Below, one piece after another: positions 63,824-64,000 of a DNA stretch of 64,000 bases. Every line of letters starts with the position of its first letter. The first letter of the stretch is position 1. Origin of the DNA: Aphanomyces cochlioides (Eukaryota; Oomycota; Saprolegniomycetes; Saprolegniales; Verrucalvaceae); contig JAHQRK010000032.1 in the NCBI GenBank assembly GCA_019828595.1, positions 682,001-746,000 on the forward strand, written 5' to 3'. The translations under genes were made by a program, and so were the position numbers. The notes beneath the pieces are model-generated. The model did no database searches, was not told the DNA's origin, and worked only from the letters and a program-made list of their open reading frames with translations.

Positions 63824-64000
63824 ATAAAAAAGTTCTTACTACTTTTTGTTTGGATCCGGGAAACAAAGGACCATTTAATATTTGACTGTTGCATGCCAAG
63901 TTCAAACCCAAAGCTTCATACAAACAAAATCTTGAATTCAACGGATTTGAAAAACAATGTCTTCGCTCTTTCATCGTCGTCCATATACTATACTTAACCT

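Noticed and set aside
1..64000. CRISPR arrays, prokaryotic operons, Shine-Dalgarno sites and bacterial defence systems
   Set aside because: Spliceosomal introns in most genes show a eukaryotic nuclear genome; no regularly spaced repeats of CRISPR type were seen.

Overview
This window is protist nuclear DNA, most likely from an oomycete of the Saprolegniales type (Aphanomyces, Saprolegnia or Achlya relatives). The basis is the very short GT..AG introns, 37-52 bp in every gene that could be spliced by eye, the tight gene packing with convergent stops a few bases apart, and the gene content. A flagellar HYDIN points to a zoosporic organism. There are also oomycete-style transporters and PH, RING and ankyrin proteins, and bacterial-looking enzymes (opine dehydrogenase, PLP decarboxylase). 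The lineage is an inference; no rRNA or mitochondrial marker is present. Most CDS models below were re-spliced by hand, and exon sums were checked to be divisible by three.

Layout. 1-5 kb: the 3' end of the splicing helicase PRP22, a predicted acyl-CoA-binding/PRELI fusion, and two RING-membrane paralogues with a small MITE-like element. 5-13 kb: a six-PH-domain protein, a Rab18/RabC GTPase, a FIT-type ER lipid protein and an NPPF-type adenine methyltransferase. 13-23 kb: a DUF2985 membrane protein, a PLP decarboxylase, a TPR-glycosyltransferase, a Tra2-like SR protein, the GPI mannosyltransferase PIG-B, a drug/metabolite transporter, proteasome alpha-7 and an F-box-like protein. 24-32.9 kb: a Trf4-like poly(A) polymerase, a FAM210-like mitochondrial protein, a La-related protein, DUF3228, a DUF4602 nucleolar candidate, a gene-poor 1.8 kb, and the telomere protein STN1. 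32.9-46.5 kb: HYDIN, 4475 residues, almost entirely one exon. 46.5-56.9 kb: an RJL GTPase, an inverted repeat, a RecQ helicase, a GST-C (AIMP-like) protein, small orphan genes, an ankyrin protein, a CENP-B-type HTH protein, an opine dehydrogenase and a coiled-coil protein. 57-62 kb: two tandem Man1/Src1-type inner-nuclear-membrane genes, one with an added PHD-like finger. 62-64 kb: a hairpin and a large inverted repeat of a decayed minisatellite-coding gene.

The genes are mostly unrelated housekeeping genes, as is normal for eukaryotes. Several intergenic motifs recur: the palindrome ATCCGGAT (upstream of roughly nine genes), CCAAT-type ATTTGATTGGCT clusters in divergent promoters, ATACAAATTYCAAGATAA, TTCCCTCGTTTTAATGAC, and TTTAGGG telo-box-like tracts. 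The most unusual items are the ACBP-PRELI fusion, the PHD-MSC nuclear envelope protein, the restriction-type adenine methyltransferase and the shared promoter palindrome.
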